Source: Isoetes taiwanensis (taxonomy: Eukaryota; Streptophyta; Lycopodiopsida; Isoetales; Isoetaceae). From it: DNA of 64,000 nucleotides. Under the pieces are notes generated by a model that ran no database searches, had not been told where the DNA came from, and saw nothing but the letters and a program-made list of their open reading frames with translations. The translations under genes were made by a program, and so were the position numbers. Positions 11,691 through 24,440 of the stretch are shown piece after piece. Position 1 is the first letter of the stretch. Each line of letters begins with the position of its first letter. The stretch lies in NCBI GenBank assembly GCA_021234155.1, contig JAJEKV010000023.1, positions 10,861,141-10,925,140 on the forward strand, read 5' to 3'.

Positions 11691-14600
11691 CAATTTGGAA
11701 ATGTGCGATATGTAAGCTACATAACCATTTAGGAATTGTTAGATGGAGAATAGAACTGGTTTGAAAAATTCCATGAGCTCTTGATTAGCTACAATGTTTG
11801 GTTCTTTAGGGATGGGAGGTTGAATTCCGGTAGGATAGTGCAAATAACTATTTGCAACATGACATACATTGTATTTTCTTAAAAGTAGATCCTAGTTTCA
11901 TAGAAAAGAGGTGCAGCTTTGTTGACATGGGCACTAAGTTGCATGTGCTATGTATAGAAAGAGTAGCATGGGATTTATTGTTTGTGCTATTAACTCCAGG
12001 TATATTGCTCCAAAGGGAAATAGGTTGCTGGGTTGCCGCTTTATTCTTCAACAGAAGCTTCATTTAGCTCGTAGATCCTGAAATACCGAGTTCATGGAAC
12101 ACCTATTTGTTAAGATTGATAGAGTAAAAAAATAATAGAGTGAAAGATAGAAAGATTGTTTGGCATTTACCTTATTTATTTGCAAGCTCAAATACACTGT
12201 ATTTTGTTAAGTAGATATAGTTCAATACTTTAGATATTAGAAGAAAGATATGAAGCCTCGTCCACGTGATCACCAAGAGTCATATATTATTGAAAATGGA
12301 GTTAGATCCTGAAGTGCCTAGACCATGAAACGTCTATTTGTTAAAGTTTATGGACTCAGGAGATAGTAGAGTGAAAGATGGACATATGTTTGGGATGTAC
12401 CTGATTTTAGCAAGTGTTAATTGTTGATCAGCATGAAGCCTTTTGATATGTCTGCTTGATTTTTTGAATTCTATTGCAAGCAATCATTTAAGAACAAAAT
12501 CAACCCCCTTATGCTGACATTGGAGAGTCTTAAAGGAATCTAAAAGAAGCTTTATTTAATCTTAAGGAATCTAAAATCTTCATAGGAATTAAGAGAACTT
12601 TAAGAAAATCTAGGGGTGTCTTTATAAAATCTTATGAAATGTAGGGGAATCTTGAGTGAATCTTGGAGAGCCCAACAAAATCATTAAAGAATCTTGAGAT
12701 ATCTAAGGGAATCTTGCGGTAATCTAGGAGATATTCATTGAATTCACGAATGAAAATTGACTTTGACTTTTAACATGTAGCATGACTGTTGTAGTTGACC
12801 GCATGGCATGAATTTAGCTCTGCCTTTGACCTTGACTTGATTAGCTTTAGCCTTAGCTTACCTCTTCTAAGTTTTCAAATTACCTTGACATTGATGACTT
12901 TGATTAACAACGTAGACTTTGGACTTTCGGGCTTTTTATACAAAATTTGATAAACTACCAATCGACTTTATGCCATCCTTAAATACTATAAACACTATAT
13001 AACCAATGCATACTTGTCTAGAATCGCAACCTCAATAAGGATAGATGTGCCATCTACACAATTAATATTTAACTCATATAATACACGATGCATGTTGTAC
13101 TTGGGTTATTGGCTTTATACAAATGTCTTTTCAATTGCAATGGATAAGTTCCTTTTCCTCGTCCCCTATTACGACTGTCCCCTATTAAGACGTATGCAGC
13201 ATGTTTTGCTTCTCTTATGAATTATACGTTGTTGAAGCATTATTCTCTTTATCATAGGAAGAAAATGTCATGCTATTTTGCTTTGTAGACTTAAGAGATG
13301 GTCAACCTTAGGAACAGTCCCCAAAAAAATCTATTAATCATGTAACACATGCTCTTATATATTTGGTAAGTATACATACACCGCGTTTCCTTATGTGATA
13401 TAGTACCGACCAAAATCAGTGACATGCCAAGGCTTAATATTATGCTCATTCTGAATACGACATACCAATAGTAGTACTTGCCAAAAATTCACTTGTAAAT
13501 ACCTTTTCAAACTTCACTTGCGCCTACCACTTTCAACAGTTTGAGGTTTTGCTACACCATCTGCAGCTATTTGTGGTTTTTCTATACTATATGTAACTAT
13601 TTGAGCTTTTGCTATAGCTTCTGTCAAAGGAACACGCCATTATTCAGGCCAATCAGCAAAACATAACTATGGATGACATCATTAGATTCTGTGCTTATAT
13701 CCTGGAAAGTTTCTTTGCACTTTCTGATGTAAAGTACACAGATGATTTGGAGAGTTTCCAAAGTACTGAAGGAGGCAGTGACCTTTGCTGAAAGTGATGT
13801 TCTATATAGAAAGCCTGTAAGAGCTAAATTACCTTTGATGCACATGGGTTGTCTTGCCTGAAATCTTGTTCATGCATATGTATTGCTGCAGATGCAACTT
13901 ATTATAGAGGTGTAAAGGTGATAATTTATGGACAACAAATTGGTTTCGAATGCTTACTGTAGGCCAAGCATGTATTCTGCTCCACTTTAGAACCTTTGGC
14001 AGAGATGTTGTTATCTTGTTCTTTTTGCATGGCTCTTTGGGTTTCTCCTAAATACGCACGAAGATAGTCATTTTGATAGTCAGGCAAATGCATTGACTTA
14101 CCATATATAAATGCATTTACAACAGAAAAGTTTTGTACACAGTAAGACTGACCTAGAATGGTAAAATTGCTTCTCAATATATCTGAAGAAACTATATCTG
14201 AATAGCCTTGCTGAGATAGTTCAAATGCCACATACTGCAATAGAATTCTATCGTCTATTTTTGCTTTCAAATGAAGAGGTATCCTTTTGAACATGCTAGC
14301 AAATTGTGGCCTTAAAGGTTGAACATCCTACCATGAAGCAAGATACAACCCTATCTACAAAAGTCCATAATATGACCATGTTAGATCTTGATCAAGCACT
14401 GAAGGCAACAAAGAACATAGAGGAACATGATGCTATTTTAGAAGCAAAGAAGAATATAAGATATTTCTTTGCAAAATGTTGAGGCAAAGATCTTCAAAGG
14501 ATACAAAATTTGAGATAAGATAATTGATACAATAAATATTTCAGCATATAAGGTAATATCTGCCCATACAATAGCTAAGCAGCTTATGGCACAACATGAT

Positions 14601-14879
14601 TTAGTGTTCATAAAATGGAAGGGGGTTATTGTGTATTCCTTTAACATGTTGACAATGAAGATAGAAAAATTCACTTTCTGGTCATATTAGGCTCTGTTGT
14701 ATCTGCAAAGCAAGAACATATCTTTAATATATCTTATATATACCAGGGACCACATATCAATTGTTGTAGAATACTTCCTTGCCCCCAAGAAGTATTTCAA
14801 CTGCTCGACATAGAGAAGGTAGGGATATTTCTTCATTGAAGCCACTTCTTACCTATACCAAAGTGTGACAACCGTTGTA
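11691..14879. other. Intergenic and decayed transposon DNA
   Basis: No gene is recognised. Between 12,490 and 12,735 the motif 'gaatct(t/a)' recurs about a dozen times in degenerate form. The minus-strand ORF at 13,926-14,294 (122 codons) has no family motif. The region may be the body of the Helitron ending at 11,656. Confidence 0.35.
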
Positions 14880-15195
14880 CAGTTGTGTCTTGAGTGGACT
14901 ACCATATTGATGAGCCAATCCAAAATCACAAATCTTTAGTTCTTCTCTATTGCTTAAAGCAGGTTGGAAGTCTTTAAATCTCTGCAAGTTGTTCAAAAAG
15001 TCAAAGGACATGGTAATAATTGAAGAAAAACAACAAACAGAGTTTATAAACTGCAAAAAAAGTTTGTACCAGCACTCAATTGTCATGAAGATATTATATG
15101 CCGCATTTTACTTCACTTTGACTAAAAGGCTGCTTCATGCTTTCCATAAGCCCCTTCCGACCATGTTCTATGTACTCCATGACCATGAAGATGCT
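14880..15195 (-). pseudogene. CDKG (PITSLRE-type) protein kinase fragment
   Basis: Two pieces lie in correct order on the minus strand. At 15,098-15,195 it reads [20 protein letters not shown] then [11 protein letters not shown]. At about 14,885-14,985, after a CAG acceptor, it reads RDLKTSNLL, then SNREELKICDFGLAHQYGSP. These are the kinase segments with the HRD-loop DLKTSN and the DFG motif, as in plant CDKG kinases that act in splicing and the cell cycle. A one-base loss between RDLKTSNLL and SNREE shifts the frame, and the DNA for VKYLHDNWVLH is absent. This is a pseudogene fragment with one intron position kept. Confidence 0.75.
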
Positions 15196-15199
15196 TTAA

Positions 15200-16950
15200 C
15201 TCGAAACATCCATTTGTAAAGAGAAAAAATGAAATGAACTACTTTGCATTTACCATAGACCAACTGGTAATGAATGGGACACATATGCTATCCAAATGTG
15301 GAACTAAAGAAGCTAAGAATAGCGGAGTAAATTGTACCTCTCTGATATCTTCTTGCTGGCATCTTGCAGATTGTAGGCTTTGAAAAAACAAATAGTTAGG
15401 CTCTTCGCTAGAGCCATAACTACACCTTTTAGCTCTGATTGGCTTTTTGTTCGAGGCATAGATATACGATCTTGCTATACGTGAACCAAAGCAACCAAGT
15501 ACAGAAATATATAACATCGCCATAGCGATGCACTTGGCATTTAAAAAGAGAAGTCCTCTCAGGCACTGCCTTCTACTACTGCAGATTACTGGATTTGAGA
15601 AAATGAAAAAGAACGGTAAATTTACTTTGGCAAGCTTGTCTAAGCAGCTCTTAAAGGAATCATAAATGGAATTTCATGCTAAAAATGTGTTTGGAATGGA
15701 GCAACTTTGCACTAACAGTCCATACAAATCATAGAGCTTTGTATCAGCATGAAAGCAGCCAAGAAATTTAAAACGGTATCTGGACGTGTCAATAGTATAA
15801 TTTTCTGTGCTTTTAGTAGCTTCTAGTTTGACCGCTTTAGTAGAAGCGTCCTTTATCTCATAGCATCTTTGCTGGGACCAAAGTGCCAGTTCCGGAAGCC
15901 TGATAAATATACAAATGACCTGCTCAATGAAGTGAATAACATTTTTATCCATTCAAAAAAAAAAGAAAAAGGGTGAACATCCGACCTGAAAGGCCGGAAC
16001 CGAGTCTTTGTTCTGCCATAAGTATTCACAGAGCAATTGTAAATTATAGATTAACCATAGGAACAGTTAACATAAAGAATAGGTTGCTTTGCATCACAGC
16101 TTTGCATGCATCGCAACATATCAAAGCAAAGCTATCTGGCTACTTTATCTAGGCCATTGTTTTTACATAGCTGACAACATAGAAATTATTGCCTTAATAA
16201 AATGAAGATGGCAACTCAGCTTTAGACCAGGAACAATAAAGTTTTTAACCTGGAAGGTAACTCCTTTTGTAATGTGATCCAAATGCAGCAGAGACACCTG
16301 CAAGAAACAAACACATGCAATAAGATAAACCGACGGCTAAGCCTTTATCACTCACTGCATGCAAAGCTCATGGAATAATTGTGTAACACTTAGTATATGG
16401 ACAGATCGAAGAAGAACTATGAGCAAAGCATGATAGAGGTAAAAAGAATAAATAGAGACGCATTTTAAAACCATCAGAATCTGTCAAAAGTCCTCATGGC
16501 CAGCTTGTGAAATTGTGAATACCATTCAAATCATCTAGCAGGTCTGCACCAGAGCGAAGTTCTAAATGATATTTTTTCTAGAATGGTTGGAAGCACCCTG
16601 CTCCTGGCTCTTACTTTTTAAAACTTCATATTGCACCAGGCCAAGTGATCATAGGCAAGCACCACAAATCCCTTTCCGATGCACAAATCTAAGGGATGCC
16701 ATTAGGATTTAGGAAAGAAAGGAGTTGCACTTAGTTGTAAAGCAACACAAATCTCAGAACTTCCCTCATAGATCTGGTTCCTTGAAGGCCAACAACGAAA
16801 TCTTGGAACCTGACCTAGCCTTCAAAACTTGAACTTTCCTGCCGAATCACCTCTTAGCTAGCAAACTATGATGCAATAAAGGCCTAAGCGATCTAGACAA
16901 ATGAATAGAAACACAACTACATAGAAGAAAGAAGCAGTATGAATAGAAGT
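15200..16950. other. Intergenic, no gene recognised
   Basis: ORFs at 15,239-15,523 and 15,674-15,952 (both minus) have no clear motif. The first could hold decayed 5' sequence of the CDKG fragment, but I could not confirm this. Confidence 0.3.
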
Positions 16951-17083
<133 letters not shown>

Positions 17084-17190
17084 TATTTTTACGTCATGCC
17101 ACATTGGCAGCATCCATGAGGACATATGACGGACCCCCAGAGACTTGAACACAAGATCTCTTAGTTGCCACAGACCCATTTAATGTGCCA
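17084..17190 (-). mobile_element. tRNA-derived SINE (minus strand) with GATA/TATC tail
   Basis: On the minus strand the unit has a B-box-like GTGTTCAAGTCTC, then 'ggatgctgcca', then 'atgacgtaaaaatactatc', running into the TATC tail. The copy at 46,865-47,088 has the same order, with 'ggatgctgcc' and 'gtgacgttaaaatactatc'. This copy is shorter at its 5' end. Confidence 0.6.
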
Positions 17191-17198
17191 CAGACAAT

Positions 17199-18665
17199 AG
17201 GAAGGAAGGAAGGAAGGAAGGAAGGAAGGTTCTTTTATCGTCCGCGGAGGCCAATTGGCCTATGGGACCCAAATTACACGGGTGCAGCAAGCCCGTTGCT
17301 ACCCGGATTAAAAAACCCCCCCTTAGGAGGGAAAAACCGTCGCAGCAACAAGCCTGCTGGCAGTTGTACAAATATACATATACACATGAACTCCCGGCAC
17401 CTCAGATAGGCGCCCGGGGGCAGAGGTGAGTCCGCAGATCCAAAACCTCCTGTAGGTAGGAGCCAAGGGATCGAATTGATGGCGTACTGAGTAGCTCGTG
17501 CAGGGGCAGACCAGGTTGCACCAAGAGAATGTAGCGAGCCCGAATATGACTATAGGCTGGACAGCTCTGGAAGGCATGGCTTTCATCCTCAACAACCCCC
17601 AGTGGGAAACACTGACAAAGCCTGTCCTGGCGCGGCTCTCCAACCCACCGACCCATCTCAAGCCGAAGATGGTGGGCCCCTGTTCGAATGGACGCGATGA
17701 TCCTGCGCTTCTTCATGGGCAACTAAGAATGCAGGTAGAGCTGTGGGCCTCGCACCAGGGTGGGGTTTATGTGCTATTTGTAGTGTGCCACCTTTACCTG
17801 TTCCAGAGCATGATGGTCCCAGAGCTTCCCCAGGAAACAAGAGTCCAAGTACCCCCTCAGCCTATTCCGGCCGGCGTCTGTGTGCACCAGGACGCACCTA
17901 TATGCGTCTACGTTCCAGCACGCTAGCCACTGGGCTCAATTGTCCTTCCAACAAGCCCTAAGTGGATTTGCGGGCTCGCGCCCGCGGCGTAAAGCCAAGT
18001 CGCGGAGCCGAGTGTCGCCATATGCCGCCATCTTCCGGGAAATAAACAATGTGTCTATCAAGGGGCGCATCTTTGCGGGGGCATGAATCCTATCTCCGCA
18101 ACAAGATCGATATGGGCGAGGGCTTGACCCCAAGTGCCAGCGTCAAAAATGCCTTACGGACCTGCTCTAAGTCGTTCCAAGTCGCCAAAGACACCTTTGG
18201 GCCCCACACCGTGATCCCATACGTGAAGAACGGCTCCACCGGTGCCGGAACAAATGTGTTTGGTGGCCCCGATCATACGGCTTCGCCCCCTGTGACTATT
18301 GTTTTGCATTATGTCTGGCGCCTTCAACTGCTGCGGTCACCGGGCTTAATGGATGCATCCCAATACATTGAGGACGGAAATTCCACCCCCAGGTACTTGT
18401 AGCTAGGTGTAACCTCTACCATCTGCCCCTGATAAGTGAGCGCCAGAGGTGCTGGATGACGTGAGGAGGATATGAGGACCACCTTAGTCTTGGCCAGGTT
18501 GACACGCATGTCCGTTGCCTGGCAGAATGTCCAGGGCATCTAGGTGTGCCTGCATGCCCTCTGGTGTATGGGCCAAGAGGTCCACATCATCCGCATAGAT
18601 GAGCTGCCGGATGACCTGGTGCAAGAGCTGTATACCGTCCCTCCCATTGGCAAACATGATGGCAA
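17199..18665 (-). mobile_element. RTE-like LINE, 5'-truncated copy 2
   Basis: On the minus strand the RT catalytic block reads LIYADDVDLLAHTPEGMQAH (about 18,600 downwards). After a one-base frame change it continues as FCQATDMRVNLAKTKVVLIS and YKYLGVEF (18,540-18,380). YADD, N-AKTK and YLG are the order seen in RTE/BovB-type reverse transcriptases. The 3' end lies at 17,199-17,229 as a GGAA (TTCC on the coding strand) repeat. The 5' half with the endonuclease is missing, which is typical of truncated insertions. Confidence 0.8.
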
Positions 18666-20770
18666 TTTCCTAAGGAATGACATGCAAATATCAATAGATA
18701 GATGTTTTTACCTGACTTAGGCTCTTAGGCCCTATAGCATATGACATGAAGATTGGTCTGCAAGGCTTATGAGTCCACTATTGTTCATCAGGAAGAGAGA
18801 GCTCTTCTCAGTTGAAAGAAACATTTAATAGTCATCTAAAAAGTTCTTAACTATTCTGGTTCGAAAGCACAATCTAAGGAACAAATTAACATGCGGCAAT
18901 AACCTTGTCATCTGACAGTTTTGAGGAGATCTTATAAAAGTAAACAATGTACCTTGATCACACTGATCCAAGGTAATAAGCCTTAGGTATTATGGTTGGT
19001 AAAGCAAGATAAACAGACTGTCAATACTCAGCGGACATCAATAAACTCTTGAATGTTGCAAGTTAACATAAATCTAATAGTGCATCAGTGCACCATTGAA
19101 TGCTAGAAAAGAGCCATATGCAAGAACCATAAAAACATGGAAACTGATTAAATTCAGTAAATTCAAAATTAGCATTGCAAATACTAATCTTCAGCCTGAC
19201 ATCATTAAGAAAAGGCTTCGATTGATAAACTCAGGTTGATTAAGAATCTAACTCAGTATTTAACACAGTTTTATTCTAGCATAGACTAACCTTGTTTTTC
19301 CTCTATATCCAAGGATCACCTGGCAGCTCTCAACTCCACCAAGGGCAACTATAATCATCAACATTTCATAGCTGCCAGAAATCAACTTCACATAGCAAAC
19401 GAATTTAGACCAATATAAAACTTGCAGGCTCTGGAAAAGTAGGAAGCTCTACCTGCATAATTACTGCAAATCACAACACGGATGGGTTAAAGGAAAATAG
19501 ATGTCACATCCTCACCAGGCTTGTTTGCAAGCAAATAAAGTTGTTGTGCTCCATCCCAACAAAAATAATGCCATTTGGGTGCAGTGAACTGCAAATTCCG
19601 GCTATTAAGGTTCTGGGACAAACCGTAGCCAGTCTATCCTCGCCGATGCAAAGGAAATTCTTTTGAAGAATATCTCGTTGATGCCACCGAGCTGCATGCA
19701 TGATGGTTTCATGTGGCATCCTGCAGTACTTATGCCATTTCGATCAGATAAGGGAGGAAATCCATGACCAAAATCATACGTTCAACAAAATCTACGATAT
19801 TTGGCAAATCTGAAAGTTTCTCCGGCAAGGTAAAACCACTAAAATCTTAAGAAATGGACTTAAAAAAAATTCCAAAGACATTTTCCACCAGACCAAAAAA
19901 TCTCAAATTAACAAGGTAGATATACGACATACTTTTTAGTTTAATGATAAAGTTCCAAGGAACAATCTCAAGATTATGGGTAAATAGACTCCATTAAATT
20001 TCTCTATGCAAGGGCACTTCACTTTTCTTTCCACAGCTTAAGCAGGGAACAACATTTCATAAAGTAATCTTGTTTAAGCCAACATAGATTCCTTTGTATG
20101 ATTTGTTATTTGTCATGCCGCTTTTATCTGATGTGCTGATATATCTGTCACTCAGATCAGGGCTTCAGCTGGTGGTTCTTGCGTTGCGAAACTTAGTCTG
20201 TCACATGCCTGGATGCAATTTGGTTCCGATACATAGCATGCAGGTTCCTGCTTTCACACGACAGATTTTCATGGTACATACTTTGAGTTTCTTGGTTGTT
20301 GCACCTACACAAAGTCCTATAAAATCAAGGAAATTGACCTACTTGGAGCTAAGCTAAAGATTTGTCGATCTTCTATATAGGTAAAAAGATTGATGGGTCA
20401 GCCTTAGAAGACTGTTTCAAGTTCGTAGGGTGTTTACATTCCATAAAAATGGAGATTAATAATTCGAGAATGCCTGCTTTGAGATGGCTCCGGCAATAGA
20501 GAAACACCGTAGCCAGGTTGGTATAGGAGATTGCAGTCTGATGGGTCACAGTGGAGGGGAGCTTGCAAGGAGTACATGCAGATTTCAGTGTAATTTCAAA
20601 GGCAAGTGTAAGTGTGTAAGTGTGTATTTCAGTGCCTAGCAGATTATTGAACTCCCACATGGCTTCACTTAAAATCTGTCCATATAATAATCTGTGCATA
20701 AGTGTAAGTTATTTTCAGTGCCATGCAAGTGTAAGTGTGTGAGTGTGTATTTCAGTACTAGCAGATTATT
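18666..20770. other. Intergenic, no gene recognised
   Basis: AT-rich. The minus-strand ORF at 19,504-19,719 looks protein-like but is not assigned to a family. Near 20,600-20,750 the block 'tgtaagtgtgt-agtgtgtatttcagt' occurs twice about 110 bases apart, a small duplication. Confidence 0.35.
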
Positions 20771-21243
20771 GCCTGTAGGATTCACTCAGATGCCATCATT
20801 GGAAGTGCCCTGGCGGATACGTATACAAAATGTGGAGGCGTGAATGAGGCATGCAGTGTCTTTAAAAAAGTCTCAGATAAAGGTTGTATAATATGGAGTG
20901 CAGCAATAAAGGCCTGCAGCGGCTCAAGGAACCATATGAGCTGTAACATTCCAATCAAGTATGACTTTGGGTAATTCACTTGTGATGTGCTCAAATGAAG
21001 TTGGTGTGGTTTTCAAAGATTTTCCAAATTGAAGCTGGAATGCATTACTTGTAGGATGTGCCCATTAGGGACAGGGTCAAGTTGATGGTAGGACATGCTC
21101 AACATATGAAAAGGCTTATAAACCTGGACGCTTTTGAAACCATGCAACTAAAGGGCATTAGTTCCTGCAAAATCATATTATTGGGAGAGTTAAAGGCATG
21201 CGGTTGCGGTAGGCACCATAAACAAACGCAGGCTCTTCCATGA
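20771..21243 (+). pseudogene. PPR gene fragment, degenerate
   Basis: Consecutive PPR-like pieces lie on the plus strand. 20,771 onward reads IHSDAIIGSALADTYTKCGG then EACSVFKKVSDKG. Near 20,955-21,050 it reads TLGNSLV, then VFKDFPN and SWNALLVGCA. From 21,055 it reads RDRVKLMVGHAQHMKR and LDAFETMQLKG. The order matches successive repeats of a PLS-class PPR protein, but frames change and stops occur (for example before SWNALL). Organelle RNA editing is the usual role of this family. This copy cannot work. Confidence 0.7.
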
Positions 21244-21827
21244 ACATCCAATTCAGAATGTTATTGAATATAACATCCTTGTGGGGAGCTGTTGTTGATA
21301 TACATTCAAAGTGAGGAGCCTAAAAGAGACATAAAAGTATTCACCAGATTGTTGATACCATCACATTTTGACCAGTTGAGATCTGCTTTCCTTACAAGTC
21401 TAGGGCAGAGATGCGTTTCACAAATATATCTATTTGTTAAATTCCATTTGTCAAACATATCTACTTGTTAATGTTGTCTATCATATTGCATTCTGATGAG
21501 ATAGCTAAGTTAAAATACATCATGTATTATATGCACTATCACAAAGTGTAGTTCGCATTCTATTCCGAACCTTCAAATACCAATTATCTTTAACATAGAC
21601 AAAGAAGGTTAACTACCCCAAGTAAATACACGTAACAAGGGCTTGAATATGGACACGTATAACAATAATATTTTTTATACATTTGACTCTTAACATAATT
21701 AATTTTCAATTCCTCAACCTATTGTATTTTTTTGAACAACATGAATGCCATTTGACATCGTCAAAATACGCCCTTTGTAAAATAAAACTCACATTTTATA
21801 ACTCTTGAACTTAATGCCCGACAAAAA
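21244..21827. other. AT-rich spacer leading into a Helitron end
   Basis: No gene is seen. It is probably the 3' body of the Helitron whose hairpin follows. Confidence 0.35.
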
Positions 21828-21856
21828 GCCCAGCAACGCTGGGCACTTTCTCCGGT
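21828..21856 (+). mobile_element. Degenerate Helitron 3' terminus (plus strand)
   Basis: The hairpin GCCCAGC-aac-GCTGGGC (21,828-21,844) is followed by ACTTTCTCCGGT. The spacing fits a Helitron end, but the terminal CTAG reads CCGG, so it is either mutated or a related form. Confidence 0.5.
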
Positions 21857-22244
21857 AAATCAATATAGAAGCATCACCATAACATATAACTTTGAATAAC
21901 AGGTATGTGTGACGAATACTTGCAGCTAGAAACTTCAGCTCTGCCTCACAGGTCCAGAAGAATCAAGGGTGACAACGCATTGGAAACACGGGAATTTGTT
22001 TGGCAGGGAACCTGATGAAGAGGAGGACATGTCGGCAGAGACTATCAACAGACGACTAACACAATTTTGTATACTATAAGGATAAGCTTTTGTGTCCCAG
22101 AAGTATCAGGGATAAGAAAGTTAATCCTCCACTATACTCATAATAGTCCAATAGCCTATACGCATCATGACAAAGACGTCTGTCGTAGCCAAGTGTCTCT
22201 AGGCCAGTATGCACCATGAGTGCGCATGACTAGAGGGGGATATG

Positions 22245-22600
22245 TGGGATTGAGCACGTGATCATCGGCGATGATGGGATTGTCTTGGATTTTCCCTAGC
22301 TTAAACCTTCAGGATCATGATGCACTTTGCATGTGCATGATCGAAGGGGTCATGTACAAGTAGGCATGGGATCGCGGGCGATGATGAGATCATCATCGCC
22401 TGATGCACGGCATGTGCACATGACCATGGGGGTCATCATGAAGAGGTAAACGTGATCATGGGCAATGATGGGATCATCTGGGATGTTCCCTAGCTTAAAC
22501 CTTGGGGAGAATGATGCACTGCAGCTGTGCATGATCTAGGGGGTCATGTACAAGGCACGTGATCGTGGAGGATGATAGGATCATCTTAAAGCTCAAATCC
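22245..22600. repeat. Tandem repeat, about 194-bp unit, about 1.8 copies
   Basis: 'ttccctagcttaaacctt' occurs at 22,292 and 22,486. The surrounding 'gatgatgggat', 'gcatgatc' and 'ggggtcatgtacaag' follow in the same order in each copy. The units are rich in GATCAT/ATGATC palindromes. Confidence 0.75.
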
Positions 22601-24155
22601 TATGGGCCATGATCGGGTACAGAATAGAGATAACCTTGAGCTGGTAGTTCGGCTCAAGGAGGTAATTAGGGGGGTGGTCCCCTTAAAACCACAATTTATT
22701 AACTAGACTAACGTAATTTGCTACTCATTACAGGCCAGTAAAGGAGGAGCATTGGGAGGGAGCACATTACGAGAAGAATAGGAGCTATAAGTTTTGTACT
22801 TAATCATAAACTCCTAGACTGGTTGTTATGATATTTTGTGTTGACTTTTAATGATAAATATTAAGGCTATGCAAATTTGTATAAGTATGTAAGTATGACC
22901 TTACAATTATGGTTATAAGTGTTGGAAGTCGGTCATTCAATAGGGTCTTATGGTCATATTCCCAGTAATTGTATCTCGTAAGGTTGATGCAGGTTCGTGA
23001 CCTTAACATAATGTTGATGATAACATTATGCTAAGGGCGGAAGAATGTGATGTTCAGCTAAAATATATGGTATAACACATATATTTTAGGGCCATATGAC
23101 CATACAAGCCTACTATAGTAGCCTTGTACACCTCAAGTGTGAATAGGAGAGCATGGCCAAGTTATATTACATAACTTTGCCAACCTTACGATGGAACCAT
23201 TTCCGCATGGCCATATCCTATTGGGCAACCCCCCAAATAGATGTACCCTAGTGGAGCCATGTGGCATGACATGGAAACCCTAATATACTTATGGCCTAGC
23301 CCTAACCCTAAGCCACTTTCTGGCTCCTGCTGTCTTGGAATCCTGATTTGCCCAAAACTCTGTTTCGAGGACCATTTGTTGTAGCATAGCACAAATCAGC
23401 AGCCCCAAGACCGTGTTCATGTCAGAAGGAGTGGAAGCTACCCCGAATCGCTTGCAAGCCATGGAGACTCCAAGGGTGGATGGAAGTTCCTCCGGAGCAG
23501 GTATTTGAAGTACTTTCCTAGGTAGATCATCTGGAAGTTAGGACTCCAGATGACCTAGTATCTCGTCTTTCTAGTAAAGCCTTCCTAGAACTCCTAGTTT
23601 GGATCTTGAACCCTAATCAATGAACCCTAACTGTAAGTTAGATGCACGTGATTAGGATTAGATGTATTGAAGAAAACAAAGACAATAAGTGGACCTTGAC
23701 TGCCCAATACTAGGCATTTGTTGAACATGGTTATTAGAGACATTATGTTGGTTGATCATGTTTGCTCCTCTTGTATTGGGAAGGGGGGTATAGACCTAGC
23801 AGCCATTATGTAGATGATGCTCTTAGTTTAGACTTCTTAGTTCCTATTATATACGACCTATGCATAGAGCCCACCAGGCTACAGAGGTTGTGGAGTGATT
23901 GAGCACCATATAAAAGGGTTAGTGGCAAAGTGGAGGGAGGTTCTTGCTGAGCGCAGCTACTGGGGACCCATAGCAGGCTAGACTTATAATAGTCGGTCAC
24001 TTCGTGTGGGCCGGATTTGTATCTAACACTTCCCGAGTCAATGGTGTCACCCTAATTCTCAAGAGTTGCAGGTGTTGGCTTGGCTCTTGTTTTGGGGAGT
24101 TCAGTCGGGTATGAACATGTATCATCATGATCCTCTAGCCGCCCATGGAGCCACT
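22601..24155. other. Repeat-like DNA hosting the CACTA insertion; no gene
   Basis: A purine-rich 'aagggcggaagaa' before 'TGTGATG' at 23,048 looks like a polypurine tract next to an LTR start, but no second LTR or gag-pol sequence is visible. The left copy of the CACTA target site ends this stretch. Confidence 0.3.
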
Positions 24156-24158
24156 ACT
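24156..24158 (+). other. Target-site duplication ACT (left)
   Basis: ACT stands directly before the left end of the element and is repeated directly after its right end (40,342-40,344). Three bases is the duplication length of CACTA elements. Confidence 0.75.
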
Positions 24159-24187
24159 CACAACAAGAGAATGGACATTTAGCGACG
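24159..24187 (+). repeat. Left terminal inverted repeat of the CACTA element
   Basis: 29 bases, matching the inverse of 40,313-40,341 except at three positions. Confidence 0.85.
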
Positions 24188-24440
24188 TGGGCTTGCGACG
24201 TCTGAGTCACGTGACGCCGCAATTAACGTGACCATGCGACGTCAATGCGACGTCACGTCGCAGATCGCCGCGTCGACGCCGCGGCGTCGCCCGACGTCGA
24301 CGGACGTGGCGTGGCGGTCTGTCACGCCGGTGGACGCTGCGCCCGGTGGACGACGAGGTGTCGCGCGCGCGGCGTGACGTCGCGTGAGACGTGACGTCGC
24401 GTGAGACGTGACGTCGCGCGTGACGTCTACTAGACGTCTA
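24182..24440. repeat. Left subterminal repeats, GACGTC/CGTCGC-rich
   Basis: More than a dozen 'gacgtc', 'cgtcgc' and 'gcgacg' motifs are packed in both orientations, including 'gacgtcgcgtgagacgtgac' in tandem near 24,375-24,420. CACTA transposases bind repeated short subterminal motifs, so these are probable binding sites. The local CpG density is far above the flanks. Confidence 0.8.

Noticed and set aside
23048-24155. LTR retrotransposon 3' LTR
   Set aside because: A purine tract and TG start are present, but no matching second LTR, primer-binding site or gag-pol was found.
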